Shown piece by piece: positions 40,482 through 49,943 of a DNA stretch of 64,000 bases. The stretch spans positions 806,001 through 870,000 of the forward strand of contig CANLVP010000001.1 of the NCBI GenBank assembly GCA_947494675.1. Direction: 5' to 3'. The stretch comes from an uncultured Paracoccaceae bacterium. Its GTDB lineage: Bacteria > Pseudomonadota > Alphaproteobacteria > Rhodobacterales > Rhodobacteraceae. Both the position numbers and the translations under genes were made by a program. Position 1 is the stretch's first letter. The number at the start of each line of letters is the position of its first letter. The notes beneath the pieces were generated by a model. It saw only the letters and a program-made list of their open reading frames with translations, was not told where the DNA came from and did no database searches.

Positions 40482-41873
40482 ATGAACCGTTATCCCCGCG
40501 ACATGTCAGGCTTTGGTGCCACACCGCCAGCGGCCAATTGGCCAATCGGTGGGCGGATCGCCGTCCAAATCGTCGTGAATTACGAAGAGGGTGGCGAAAA
40601 CAACCTGCTGCACGGCGATCCCGCGTCAGAGGCCTTCCTGTCGGAGATCATCGGTGCCGCCGCTTGGCCCGGCCAGCGGCACTGGAACATGGAGACGATC
40701 TATGAATACGGCGCGCGCGCCGGGTTCTGGCGGCTGCACCGGATTTTGGGTGATCTGCCGGTGACGGTCTTTGGTGTGGCCACAGCGCTGGCGCGGTCCC
40801 CCGATCAGGTGGCCGCGATGAAGGCCAGCGGATGGGACATGGCGACCCATGGGCTGAAGTGGATCGAATACAAGGACATGCCCGAGGACGAAGAGCGCGC
40901 CCATATCGCCAAGGCCATTCGCCTGCATACCGAAGTCGTGGGCACCCCGCCGCGCGGGTTCTACCAAGGCCGCGCCAGCATGAACACGCTGCGGCTGGGC
41001 GCAGAGGCAGGGTTTGACTGGCTCGCCGATAGCTATGCCGATGACCTGCCTTATTGGCAGCGGATCGGGCGCGGCGATCACCTCGTCGTGCCCTATACGC
41101 TGGATTGTAACGACATGCGCTTTGCCACGCCGCAGGGGTTCAACGCAGGTGCGCAGTTCTACGACTACCTCAAGGCCACGTTTGACGGGCTTTACCGCGA
41201 AGGCGGGCGGATGATGTCAATCGGGCTGCATTGCCGCCTTGCGGGCCGCCCCGGTCGGGCCGAAGCGCTGCGCGATTTCATTGCCTATGCCCAAGGCCAC
41301 GCTGATGTCTGGTTCGCAACCCGCAGTGAAATCGCGGATCATTGGCGCGCTGAACACCCCGCCCAGACGGCTGCGCGCCCCAGCCAGATGGATGAGGCGA
41401 CATTCGTCGATACCTTTGGTGGCATCTTTGAACATTCCCCCTGGATCGCGACCCGCGCCCATGCGCTGGAGCTTGGCCCCGCCCATGACAGTGCCGCAGG
41501 CGTGCATAACGCGCTCTGCCGGATGTTTCGCAGCGCGTCAGAGGCTGAGCGCCTTGGCGTGTTGACGGCGCACCCCGATTTGGCGGGCAAACTGGCGGCG
41601 GCCAAACGCCTTACCGCCCATTCCGCCGCCGAACAGGCCAGCGTCGGGCTTGATGCGCTGACGGATGCCGAACGCACGACATTTGAAAAGGCGAACGCGG
41701 CCTATGTGGAAAAATTCGGCTTTCCCTTCATCATCGCGGTGCGTGACAACACCAAGGACGACATTCTGCGCGCCTTTGAAACAAGGTTGCAGAACGACCG
41801 CGCCACAGAATTCGCAACCGCCTGCGCACAGGTTGAACGTATCGCCGAACTGCGTCTGATGGACCTGCTGTGA
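40482..41873 (+). CDS. puuE: Bifunctional allantoinase (PuuE) / OHCU decarboxylase (UraD) fusion
   Basis: This 463-residue protein has two domains. Residues 1-300 are a NodB/polysaccharide-deacetylase-type allantoinase (MNRYPRDMSGFGATPPAANW, VVNYEEGGENNLLHGD, YEYGARAGFWRL, MATHGLKWIEY, GFYQGRASMNTLRLG). About residues 305-463 form a helical 2-oxo-4-hydroxy-4-carboxy-5-ureidoimidazoline decarboxylase (FVDTFGGIFEHSPWIATRAHA, LGVLTAHPDLAGKLA, NAAYVEKFGFPFIIAVRDNTKDDILRAF). The two domains make, then open, allantoin, so the fusion links consecutive steps. GGGAAG precedes ATG 40482. It is coupled to allA by GTGA. Confidence 0.95.
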   Translation: MNRYPRDMSGFGATPPAANWPIGGRIAVQIVVNYEEGGENNLLHGDPASEAFLSEIIGAAAWPGQRHWNMETIYEYGARAGFWRLHRILGDLPVTVFGVATALARSPDQVAAMKASGWDMATHGLKWIEYKDMPEDEERAHIAKAIRLHTEVVGTPPRGFYQGRASMNTLRLGAEAGFDWLADSYADDLPYWQRIGRGDHLVVPYTLDCNDMRFATPQGFNAGAQFYDYLKATFDGLYREGGRMMSIGLHCRLAGRPGRAEALRDFIAYAQGHADVWFATRSEIADHWRAEHPAQTAARPSQMDEATFVDTFGGIFEHSPWIATRAHALELGPAHDSAAGVHNALCRMFRSASEAERLGVLTAHPDLAGKLAAAKRLTAHSAAEQASVGLDALTDAERTTFEKANAAYVEKFGFPFIIAVRDNTKDDILRAFETRLQNDRATEFATACAQVERIAELRLMDLL

Positions 41874-42352
41874 AGATCACCGTTCAGCCCCTCACCGCGC
41901 TGGCCTTTGCCCCCTTTGGCGACGTGCTGGATTGCGCAGGGGAGCCTGACAAGCTGATCAACGCGGGCCTTTGTGGCCGCTATCACGACCGGGCAACGCT
42001 TGATTTCAGCGACGGTCAGGCAGGCATCAGCCTGTTCAATGCCAAACCGCGCAGCCTGCCCTACAGCTGCGCCTTACTCGAACGCCACCCTGACGGCAGC
42101 CAAGCCTTTGTACCCATGCACCAGAACCCGTTTCTGGTGATCGTGGCACCGGATGCGGGCGGCAAACCGGGCACGCCGTTGGCCTTCATCACCGCGCCGG
42201 GCCAGGCGATCAACTTCTACAAAGGCACGTGGCACGGGGTACTTACCCCCCTGTCCGCACCCGGCCTTTTCGCTGTCATCGACCGCATTGGCCCAGGCAC
42301 AAACCTACAGGAACATCACTTGGACACGCCCGTCATCATCGACGCGCCCTGA
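41870..42352 (+). CDS. allA: Ureidoglycolate lyase
   Basis: This 160-residue cupin-like enzyme splits ureidoglycolate to glyoxylate and urea. Diagnostic segments are VQPLTALAFAPFGDVLD, LLERHPDGSQAFVPMHQNPFLVIVAP, PLAFITAPGQAINFYKGTWHGVLTPL and FAVIDRIGPGTNLQEHHLD. It starts at GTG 41870, overlapping the puuE-uraD stop. Length matches AllA. Its stop abuts the end of the convergent GAPDH-like gene. Confidence 0.93.
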   Translation: MKITVQPLTALAFAPFGDVLDCAGEPDKLINAGLCGRYHDRATLDFSDGQAGISLFNAKPRSLPYSCALLERHPDGSQAFVPMHQNPFLVIVAPDAGGKPGTPLAFITAPGQAINFYKGTWHGVLTPLSAPGLFAVIDRIGPGTNLQEHHLDTPVIIDAP

Positions 42353-43336
42353 CTATGCGGCCCGACGCATCCGGCGCACCATATCGATCATCCGCGCCGA
42401 AAAGCCCCATTCGTTGTCATACCACCCAAAGATGCGCACTTGGCGCGGGCTGGTGGTCATCGTCTCGGGCGTCGCTACGATCAGGCTTTCGGGACGGCTG
42501 CGCAGGTCTGATGACACCAGCGGCAAATCGGTGACCCCAATGATCCCCGGCGCAGCATCTGCCAACATGTCGTTCAGCGCCGCGACCGTCACATCCGCCT
42601 TGAGGGTGGCCGTCAGATCGATCGCGGACACGCTGGCAACCGGCACGCGCACCGCCGCCCCGGTAAGGCAATCGCGCAGCGCGGGCAGCACCTCTTTGAC
42701 CAATTCGGTCGCACTCGTGGTCGTGGGCACCATGGACAAGGCTCCCGCCCGGCTGCGCGCGAAATCACCACGCGGCGCGTCAATCATCGGCTGGCTCGTG
42801 GTGTAGCAGTGGATCGTGGTCATATGCGCCGCCGCGACGCCGAAGGCCGCGTCCAGCACGCGCACCACCGGGGCCAGCGCGTTCGTCGTACAAGATGCGT
42901 TCGACACGATCCGTTGATCTGCCAATTCGCCCTCATTCGCGCCCAGCACGACCGTCACATCCGCAGCGGGCGACGGGCCAGAGATCAGCACCCGCCCTGC
43001 CCCGGCGTTCAAACCCCGTGCGGCGATTTCTGGCGTCTTGGCATGACCCGCACATTCCAGCCAAAGGTCGATCCCGCGCAGGTCCGACGCGCTGAGATCG
43101 CTGTCGCTGACAAACCTGATCCGTCGTCCCGCCACCACAAGGTCATTGCCCTCGACCGTCACCGTATCCGGATAAGGCCCGAAAACGCTGTCGTAGGCAA
43201 ATAGATGCGCGCAAAGGTCAACGGCCGCGATATCGTTGATCAGGGCCACTTCAATGTCAGGATGATCCGCCAAAATCTGCCGCAGAATGGTCCGGCCAAT
43301 CCGCCCGAAGCCATTGATACCAATACGAATTGTCAT
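42353..43336 (-). CDS. Glyceraldehyde-3-phosphate dehydrogenase family paralogue
   Basis: This 327-residue protein has the GAPDH NAD fold (MTIRIGINGFGRIGRTILRQ), the catalytic Cys in VSNASCTTNALAPVV and the second-domain elements MTTIHCYTTSQPMIDAPRGDFARSRAGALSMVPTTT and the C-terminal FGWYDNEWGFSARMIDMVRRM. The usual second Cys of ASCTTNC is Ala. It is slightly short, and the S-loop (DAPRGDFARSRAG) differs from the common DxxxKDLRRARAA. It is coupled to allE (ATGA), inside a purine-degradation locus, so it may act on another aldehyde or serve as an alternative GAPDH. Confidence 0.88.
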   Translation of the reverse strand: MTIRIGINGFGRIGRTILRQILADHPDIEVALINDIAAVDLCAHLFAYDSVFGPYPDTVTVEGNDLVVAGRRIRFVSDSDLSASDLRGIDLWLECAGHAKTPEIAARGLNAGAGRVLISGPSPAADVTVVLGANEGELADQRIVSNASCTTNALAPVVRVLDAAFGVAAAHMTTIHCYTTSQPMIDAPRGDFARSRAGALSMVPTTTSATELVKEVLPALRDCLTGAAVRVPVASVSAIDLTATLKADVTVAALNDMLADAAPGIIGVTDLPLVSSDLRSRPESLIVATPETMTTSPRQVRIFGWYDNEWGFSARMIDMVRRMRRAA

Positions 43337-44151
43337 AGGTCCAACGCGGCGTGGCGGTTCACGTCCTTATAGAGAAGATAGCGGAATGGCCCGTCACCTG
43401 TCGCGCGGCAGGCTTGCGGGCAAAAGGCGCGCAGCCACATGTAATCGCCCGGCCCGACACTGACCCAATCGTCATTCAGGCGGTATTCAGCGGTGCCTTC
43501 CAACACATAAAGCCCGTGTTCCATCACATGCGTCTCCATAAAGGGGATCACGCCGCCGGGCTGAAAATTGACGATGTTGACATGCATGTCGTGCGCCATA
43601 TCGGTGGGGCTGACAAAGCGTGTGGTGGACCAGCGCCCGCCCGTGTCGGGCATCTCGATCACGGGCGCGTCGGCCTCATGCGTGACAAAAGCGGCGGGTG
43701 CGGCGACATGTGGTGAAGGTAGGTATCGCTTGCGCAACCAGTGAAACGTAAACGCATCGGCGTGGTCATTCTTGATGGTCCAGGCCGCACCGGCAGGCAA
43801 ATAGGCATAAGAGCCGGGGCGTAGCAAATGCGTTTGCCCGTCAATCGTCAGCTCACCATGGCCCTGCACCACAAAGATCACGCCTTCGGCTGCGGCGTTT
43901 TCTTCGGGCGTTTCACTGCCACCCAGATGCGACAGTTCAACAATGTAGTGGCTGAATGTCTCGGCAAAGCCGGTCAAAGGCCGCGCGATGATCCACATCC
44001 GCATGCCCGTCCAGCCGGGCAGAAAGCTGGTGGTGATATCGCGCATCGTATCAGCGGGGAGATAGGCATAGGCCGGGGTGAACACCGCGCGTTCATCCAG
44101 CGTCTTGTCCTGCGGCGGCAGTCCGCCCGGCGGCGTGGCGTAGGTCGTCAT
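43333..44151 (-). CDS. allE: (S)-ureidoglycine aminohydrolase (bicupin)
   Basis: This 272-residue protein has two cupin domains. The first (HYIVELSHLGGSETPEENAAAEGVIFVVQGHGELTIDGQTHLLRPGSYAYLPAGAAW) and second (NIVNFQPGGVIPFMETHVMEHGLYVLEGTAEYRLNDDWVSVGPGDYMWLRAFCPQACRA) match the AllE/YlbA family, which hydrolyses ureidoglycine to ureidoglycolate and ammonia using Mn2+. His/Glu ligands are visible in the second cupin (ETHVMEHG). It is the first gene of an operon with the GAPDH paralogue. The intergenic inverted repeat lies just upstream. Confidence 0.92.
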   Translation of the reverse strand: MTTYATPPGGLPPQDKTLDERAVFTPAYAYLPADTMRDITTSFLPGWTGMRMWIIARPLTGFAETFSHYIVELSHLGGSETPEENAAAEGVIFVVQGHGELTIDGQTHLLRPGSYAYLPAGAAWTIKNDHADAFTFHWLRKRYLPSPHVAAPAAFVTHEADAPVIEMPDTGGRWSTTRFVSPTDMAHDMHVNIVNFQPGGVIPFMETHVMEHGLYVLEGTAEYRLNDDWVSVGPGDYMWLRAFCPQACRATGDGPFRYLLYKDVNRHAALDL

Positions 44152-44167
44152 GGGTATGCTCCGGGAT

Positions 44168-44227
44168 GTAGGGTGGGCAATCTGCCCACCGCACCTGCCG
44201 GAATGGTGGGCAGATTGCCCACCCTAC
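44168..44227. repeat. Perfect 23-base intergenic inverted repeat
   Basis: Arms 44168-44190 (starting GTAGGGTGGGC) and 44205-44227 (ending GCCCACCCTAC) are exact reverse complements separated by 14 bases. Each arm is itself partly palindromic (GTGGGCA...TGCCCAC). Similar GTAGGGTGGGCAAT-type elements are scattered between genes in roseobacter genomes, so I take it as a dispersed palindromic repeat (REP/BIME-like). It lies between the divergent-oriented start of allE and the end of ftsK, where it may also end transcription. Confidence 0.85.
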
Positions 44228-44235
44228 GCAACCCC

Positions 44236-47223
44236 TCAGTGCTGTTCGGGCACCAAAATCTCGCGCTTGCCGACGTGGTTGGCCGAGGATACGACGCCCT
44301 CATCTTCCATCTGCTCAACCAGACGCGCGGCCTTGTTATAGCCGATGGCCAGTTTGCGCTGGATATAGCTCGTCGAACACTTCCGGTCCTTGATCACAAT
44401 TGCAACGGCAGTGTCATAAAGCGCGTTTTCGCTGTCAGACCCATCGCCCAGACCCAGCACCAGATCGATGCTGCTTTCTGCATCCTCATCAGGGCCTTCA
44501 ACCACACCGGACATGTATTCCGGCGGACCAAAGCCCTTGAGGAAGTTGACGATTTCCTCAACCTCTTCATCGCTACAGAACGGCCCGTGCACGCGGGTGA
44601 TCTTGGACCCGCCCGCCATGTAAAGCATGTCACCCATGCCCAAAAGCTGCTCTGCGCCCATCTCACCCAGAATGGTGCGGCTATCGATCTTTGACGTCAC
44701 CTGGAACGAAATCCGCGTGGGGAAGTTCGCCTTGATCGTGCCGGTGATCACATCCACCGACGGGCGCTGCGTGGCCATGATCAGGTGGATACCCGAGGCA
44801 CGCGCCATCTGCGCAAGACGTTGAATACACGCCTCAATTTCCTTACCGGCGACCATCATCAGATCGGCCATCTCGTCCACGATCACGACGATATAGGGCA
44901 GAATCTCGGGCTGGAACTCTTCCGTTTCAAACACCGGATCACCGGTTTCATCGTCAAAGCCCGTCTGCACTGTACGGCTGAACATCTCGTCCTTGGCCAG
45001 CGCATCCTTTACCCGGCCATTATAGCCGTCAATGTTCCGCACGCCCATTTTGGACATCTTGCGGTATCTTTCCTCCATCTCGCCAACGACCCACTTCAAG
45101 GCCACCACAGCTTTCTTTGGGTCGGTTACGACCGGCGAGAGGAGGTGCGGAATGCCGTCATAAACGGACAATTCCAGCATCTTGGGATCAATCATGATCA
45201 TCCGGCATTCTTCCGGCGTCAGCTTATAAAGAAGCGACAGGATCATCGTGTTGATGGCCACGGACTTACCCGAACCGGTCGTCCCGGCGATCAGCAAGTG
45301 GGGCATCTTGGCAAGGTTGGCGATGATCGGCTCACCGCCGATGTCTTTGCCCAGCGCCAGTGGCAATTTCTGGTTGCCGTCACCAAAATCGCGGTGCGAC
45401 AGGATTTCACGCAGAACCACCTTTTCGCGGTTCTCATTGGGCAATTCGATCCCGATCACGGACCGGCCCGGCACGGTGGATACACGCGCGGAAAGGGCAG
45501 ACATCGACCGTGCGATATCGTCGGCCAGACCGATCACGCGGCTGGCTTTCAAACCGGGCGCGGGCTCCAGCTCGTACATGGTCACAACGGGACCGGGGCG
45601 CACGCTGACGATCTCACCCTTGACGCCATAGTCATCAAGGACGGATTCAAGCATCCGTGCGTTTTCTTCCAAGGCCTCGTCAGACAGCACATGGCGCTGC
45701 ACTTCGACCGGATTGGTCAGCAGGTTCAGGGGCGGATGCTCATAATCGGCATATTTGTCTTCAAACTGCAGCTTGGGCTGTGCTTCGGCCTTGGCTTGCT
45801 TGGACGGTGCCGCCTTGGGCGTTGTGTGAACCACCTTTTTCGGCGCGGCGGGGGCCTCTGGATTAAAGAGCGGCTCTGCCACCAGCGGTTTCGCCTCGGC
45901 CTGCGGCAGCGTGCTGCGCTGATAGACGGCGGGCGCGGGTGCGGCGGCGGGCGTTTCTTCGATCAACTCATCTTCGACCACGGCCATTTCAACCGCTTCA
46001 GGGGCTGCCGCAGGTGCGCCGGTATCAAGGATCATCGGACGCGGGCCCTTGCCTGCGGTCAGGGATGGCTCAATCCGGACGCCGGTCAGGGTCGGCGGCA
46101 CAATCGGGGCCACGCGGGCGCGGATCGCGTCCGAAATCCGGGCCTTTACGCGGTCATCGCTGCCGGGTGTTTCGTCAAAGGGCTGCGGTGCCTCGGTCAC
46201 CAATTCAGGTTCCGGCATCGCATCGTTGCGGCGCAACAGACCGGACAAAAGCCCCTTGGGCGCAGGCGCAGGGGCCGGTTCTGGCGCGCGTGCGGGGGCC
46301 GCGAGCGGTGCCTCTTCCGCGGCGTGATAGCCAGCGGGGCGCACAACGGGGGGCATTTTGCGGGCATGCGGATCAGCCTCGCGCGTGGGCATCACAGGGT
46401 TAGCGCGGACTACGGCCGCAGCGCGCGCCTTGGCGTCGGGATCGGGGATCAACGCGCGTGCGGCTTCTTCTTCTGCGGCTTCGCGGGCCATCGCCTCGCG
46501 CACCGCGCGGCGTTCGTCCAGACGTGCCGCCATACCAGCGCGCAGACCGCCCGCCACCTTGGCAGAGGCACCGGCACCTTGGCCCAAAACCTTCAGCAGC
46601 ATCGCATAAAGCATCACTGTCCCAAGCAGAACAAAGCGGCCACCAACGCGCAGTTCTGGCCGGGTAAAGCCCAATGCAAACGCCAAAAGTGCCAATGAAA
46701 TCAAACCTGTGATCAGCGACATCAGCTTGATCGAGAAGACCTCACCAAATGGCACAACGGTCAGCACCACACCCAGCGCGGTGTCACCCACCATGCCGCC
46801 AAGACCAAAGTTCGGCGGCCAGCTGGCACCCGGCACCAAGGTCGCGGCATAGACAGAGGCGGCGGCAATCGCCATCGGTGCATAAAGCAACCGACCCAAC
46901 GCGCGGTCCTGCCCCCAATGGCCAACAAAGCGCAGGCCCCAGGCGATCAGCACCATGGGCAGCACCCAGATGCCCTTGCCCACGACCATCATCAGCGGGG
47001 CCGCAGTGGACGCGCCAAAGCGCCCCAACCAGTTCTGCACCGGTGCATCCGTTGCGGAAATCCAAGACGGATCATCGGGGGTGTAGCTGATGAACATCGC
47101 AGCGGCCAAAAGGCCCATCACGATCAGACCAATCCCCAGCAATTCCTTGCTGCGTTTTTCCAACGCGGCTTGGGTATCACTGTCCAAAAGCGGATCGCGC
47201 TGCCGTGATTGATAAGATGCCAT
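44236..47223 (-). CDS. ftsK: DNA translocase FtsK
   Basis: This 995-residue protein has four N-terminal membrane helices (about residues 25-210, for example [16 protein letters not shown] and [12 protein letters not shown]), a low-complexity Ala/Pro/Glu-rich linker (about 240-500), and the motor. Walker A is [14 protein letters not shown], Walker B is [14 protein letters not shown], followed by [32 protein letters not shown]. The C-terminal gamma winged helix ([25 protein letters not shown]) reads KOPS and activates XerCD. The protein is complete and of typical length. It is needed for chromosome segregation at the septum. Confidence 0.97.
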   Translation of the reverse strand: MASYQSRQRDPLLDSDTQAALEKRSKELLGIGLIVMGLLAAAMFISYTPDDPSWISATDAPVQNWLGRFGASTAAPLMMVVGKGIWVLPMVLIAWGLRFVGHWGQDRALGRLLYAPMAIAAASVYAATLVPGASWPPNFGLGGMVGDTALGVVLTVVPFGEVFSIKLMSLITGLISLALLAFALGFTRPELRVGGRFVLLGTVMLYAMLLKVLGQGAGASAKVAGGLRAGMAARLDERRAVREAMAREAAEEEAARALIPDPDAKARAAAVVRANPVMPTREADPHARKMPPVVRPAGYHAAEEAPLAAPARAPEPAPAPAPKGLLSGLLRRNDAMPEPELVTEAPQPFDETPGSDDRVKARISDAIRARVAPIVPPTLTGVRIEPSLTAGKGPRPMILDTGAPAAAPEAVEMAVVEDELIEETPAAAPAPAVYQRSTLPQAEAKPLVAEPLFNPEAPAAPKKVVHTTPKAAPSKQAKAEAQPKLQFEDKYADYEHPPLNLLTNPVEVQRHVLSDEALEENARMLESVLDDYGVKGEIVSVRPGPVVTMYELEPAPGLKASRVIGLADDIARSMSALSARVSTVPGRSVIGIELPNENREKVVLREILSHRDFGDGNQKLPLALGKDIGGEPIIANLAKMPHLLIAGTTGSGKSVAINTMILSLLYKLTPEECRMIMIDPKMLELSVYDGIPHLLSPVVTDPKKAVVALKWVVGEMEERYRKMSKMGVRNIDGYNGRVKDALAKDEMFSRTVQTGFDDETGDPVFETEEFQPEILPYIVVIVDEMADLMMVAGKEIEACIQRLAQMARASGIHLIMATQRPSVDVITGTIKANFPTRISFQVTSKIDSRTILGEMGAEQLLGMGDMLYMAGGSKITRVHGPFCSDEEVEEIVNFLKGFGPPEYMSGVVEGPDEDAESSIDLVLGLGDGSDSENALYDTAVAIVIKDRKCSTSYIQRKLAIGYNKAARLVEQMEDEGVVSSANHVGKREILVPEQH

Positions 47224-47235
47224 GCTACTCTTCCC

Positions 47236-48414
47236 TTAGTCTTTGATGCAGTCACGCAGCAGGTTCAGCCCGCGCTGCACGTCTTCTTTTGGGGCGACCA
47301 AGGCCACCCTGATATATTTCTCGCCGGGGTTCCCGGTGGGTGTGTCGTGGCTCAGGTATGAGCCCGGCAATGTCCGCACGCCGGTTTCACGCCAAAGCTT
47401 GAGCGCTGTGGCCTCACCATTGTCCACCGGCAACCACAGGAAAAATCCCGCAGGCGGTGAGCGGTAGCCGGGCATGTCGCCCAGAATCTGATCGGCCACG
47501 TCGAATTTCGCGGCATAAAGCGCGCGGTTTTCCGCAGAATGGCTGTCGTCCGACCAGGCACGCGTCGATACGGCCTGAACCGGCCCTGCGACCGGCGATC
47601 CGGCGTAGGCGCGTAAGGTTCTGATCCGCTTGATGTTCTCTGGCCCGCTGGCCACAAAGCCGGACCGTAGACCCGCAAGGTTCGACCGCTTGGACAGCGA
47701 ATGAAACGCGACGATACGTTCAGGGTCCGCGCCGACCTCTTGCGCCACTTCAAGCACGCCGATGGGCGGGGTATCGCGATAAACCTCGGCATAGCATTCA
47801 TCGGCGAAGATGATGAAATCATGCGCCTCGGCCAATGCGATCAGGGTTTTCCAATAGGCGGCATCGGCCACGGCCCCTTGTGGGTTCGCGGGGCTACAGA
47901 TGTAGGCGACCGCCGTGCGGTCCAGCACGTCTTTGGGCAGGCTGGCAAAGTCCGGCAAATGCCCGGTTTCGGTGGTTGCGTTCACATAGACAGGCTCTGC
48001 CCCGACCGACAGGGCTGCAACTGCATAGACCTGATAGAACGGATTGGGCGTGAGGATGATGGGCCGCTGGCCGCCCTTGGTCTCACGGCAAAGCGCCATG
48101 GCTGCGTTATAAAGCGCCTCGCGCGTGCCATTGGCGACGATCAGATTGTCATGGCCCAGCGTCACACCATACCGCCGCTGCACATAGCCTGCGATGGCAT
48201 CCAGCAGGGCCGGTTCACCGTTATTGTTGGGATAGCTGCGAAAACGGCCAAGCTCTTCGTTCAGCACCTCACCCACGAAATCAGGGAAGTCATGCTGCGG
48301 GTCGCCAATGGTCATGTTGATGACATCGCCGCCCGGCTGGACAGCATCCAACAGCCCACGCAAACGTGGCCACGTCGCAACCGGAAGGTTCGCAAACCGC
48401 TCAGGGTAAACCAT
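47236..48414 (-). CDS. Class I/II aminotransferase, probable N-succinyldiaminopimelate aminotransferase type
   Basis: This 392-residue PLP enzyme has VINMTIGDPQHDFPDF, NGTREALYNAAMALC, the TPNPFYQVY and YICSPANPQGAVA segments, DECYAEVYRD for the PLP pyridine Asp and Tyr, and the Schiff-base Lys in FHSLSKRSNLAGLRSGFV (near residue 236), ending KYIRVALV. Its opening VYPERFANLPVATWPRLRGLL resembles DapC-type enzymes of the succinylase lysine route; dapD and dapE lie 10-14 kb away. It sits 12 bases upstream of ftsK on the same strand. Confidence 0.85.
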   Translation of the reverse strand: MVYPERFANLPVATWPRLRGLLDAVQPGGDVINMTIGDPQHDFPDFVGEVLNEELGRFRSYPNNNGEPALLDAIAGYVQRRYGVTLGHDNLIVANGTREALYNAAMALCRETKGGQRPIILTPNPFYQVYAVAALSVGAEPVYVNATTETGHLPDFASLPKDVLDRTAVAYICSPANPQGAVADAAYWKTLIALAEAHDFIIFADECYAEVYRDTPPIGVLEVAQEVGADPERIVAFHSLSKRSNLAGLRSGFVASGPENIKRIRTLRAYAGSPVAGPVQAVSTRAWSDDSHSAENRALYAAKFDVADQILGDMPGYRSPPAGFFLWLPVDNGEATALKLWRETGVRTLPGSYLSHDTPTGNPGEKYIRVALVAPKEDVQRGLNLLRDCIKD

Positions 48415-48534
48415 AACTGCCTCAACTTACGGGATCATTTTCGCCCCGCTTTGATGGCAGATTAGCCGCAAGGGGCGGCATCTGTCCAGAATAAGGCAGC
48501 AAAATCGGGTGTTGCGCCCCCAAGATTGTGTCTT

Positions 48535-49863
48535 TTAGGCCAGCGCTGCTTCGGCAGCCGCCCCAAGGCGCAAAAGCAGATCATCCTGACCGGCCACAAC
48601 GTTCAGCATGATCCCACAAGACGGCGTGCCGGTGGGCAGCGTCATCGCTGCCCCGCCCATCAGGTTGGTGACCCGCGTATTGCGCAGCGCCAGCAGGTTT
48701 TCGACCTTGTAATAGGCGTCATCCGTCAGCAACCGCTCGATATTGGGCGGTGTCATTGCTGCCGTGGGCATGATGACAGCGTCAAATTCAGCCGTTGCGG
48801 CGGCATATTCCGCCCGGATAGCCGTCAGCCGATGCCAGGCGGCAATATAATTCGACGCTTTCACGTCGCGCCCACCGCGCACCCGTTCAAGAATTTGCGG
48901 GAACATCTTGTCCGGTGCGGCCTCGACCCTTTCGCGCCACCACGCATAGCTATCGGCGGTGAAAAGCGCACCGGCAAAGCCAAAGGCCTCTTGCATGGGT
49001 TCAAATTCAAACGGGGTCACGGTGGCACCCGCCTCGGTCAACCGGCGCGTTGCATCGGCAAAGGCCGCAGCGGGGGCATCGCGCAGATCATCCATCGCGA
49101 TGGTGTTCAACAGGCCAAACCGCACGCCATTCAGGTCGGTTCCCGTCAAATTTGGTGCCTTTGACCCTTCCATTGCGGCTGTCAGCAGGGCCGCGTCTGC
49201 GACCGACCGGCACAACGGGCCTACGGTATCGAACGTCAGGCACAGCGGCACAACGCCCCCCAAAGACAACCGTCCGTGCGTCGTTTTGAACCCCACCAGA
49301 TCGTTCCAGGCCGAAGGGATGCGCACCGACCCGCCGGTGTCCGACCCGATGCCCGCCGCCGCCAGCCCAAAGGCGACAGAGGCGGCAGCCCCGGACGATG
49401 ACCCCCCCGCAACTGCGCCCGCGTCATGCACGCAGGGCGAGGTTGCCGTCATCGGGTTCAGCCCCAACCCGGAAAAGGCGATTTCCGACAGATGCGTCTT
49501 GCCCAAGCAGACCAGACCCGCAGCGGTGGCATTGCGCAAAACATCTGCGTCCGCATCAGGCACGCGACCCTCCATCAGCTTGGTGCCTGCCTCTGTCCCG
49601 ACGCCTGCGGTGTCAAAGAGGTCCTTCCAGCTGACCGGCACACCGTCCAATGGCCCCCGCCGCAGGCCAGACGCAGCACGTGCAGCAGCAGCCTGCGCCT
49701 CGGCCCGCGCGCGGTCATGGGTGACGCGGGCATAGATGCGGTCGCGGTGCTCATGGGTATCGATGGCGCTCAGATAAACCTCTGTCAGGGCCACAGGGTC
49801 GATGTCGCCCGCCGCAATCCCCTGCCCCAGCGCCGTCGCTGTCATCCACCGCCATTCGTCCAT
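48535..49863 (-). CDS. Amidase signature family protein
   Basis: This 442-residue protein has the complete amidase signature: GSSSGAAASVAFGLAAAGIGSDTGGSVRIPSAWNDLVGFKTTHGRLSL. The Ser-cisSer-Lys triad is visible: Lys in PVSWKDLFDTAGV, the cis-Ser in GGSSSG and the nucleophile in SDTGGSVRIP. Length fits a stand-alone amidase rather than GatA. The substrate is unknown. GAGGTG precedes the ATG, and it diverges from the UbiH-like gene. Confidence 0.9.
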   Translation of the reverse strand: MDEWRWMTATALGQGIAAGDIDPVALTEVYLSAIDTHEHRDRIYARVTHDRARAEAQAAAARAASGLRRGPLDGVPVSWKDLFDTAGVGTEAGTKLMEGRVPDADADVLRNATAAGLVCLGKTHLSEIAFSGLGLNPMTATSPCVHDAGAVAGGSSSGAAASVAFGLAAAGIGSDTGGSVRIPSAWNDLVGFKTTHGRLSLGGVVPLCLTFDTVGPLCRSVADAALLTAAMEGSKAPNLTGTDLNGVRFGLLNTIAMDDLRDAPAAAFADATRRLTEAGATVTPFEFEPMQEAFGFAGALFTADSYAWWRERVEAAPDKMFPQILERVRGGRDVKASNYIAAWHRLTAIRAEYAAATAEFDAVIMPTAAMTPPNIERLLTDDAYYKVENLLALRNTRVTNLMGGAAMTLPTGTPSCGIMLNVVAGQDDLLLRLGAAAEAALA

Positions 49864-49943
49864 GTCGCACCTCGCTCTTTGCGGCGACGGTAGCGGGCGC
49901 GTGTCGCATGGACAATCCCGTGCGCGTGCCCATATTGCAGGGC

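Noticed and set aside
44785-46698. 637-residue open frame on the plus strand opposite ftsK
   Set aside because: It lies entirely antisense to a complete ftsK with clear motor motifs, has the His/Gly/Arg-rich composition of a high-GC shadow frame, and no ribosome site or recognisable domain.
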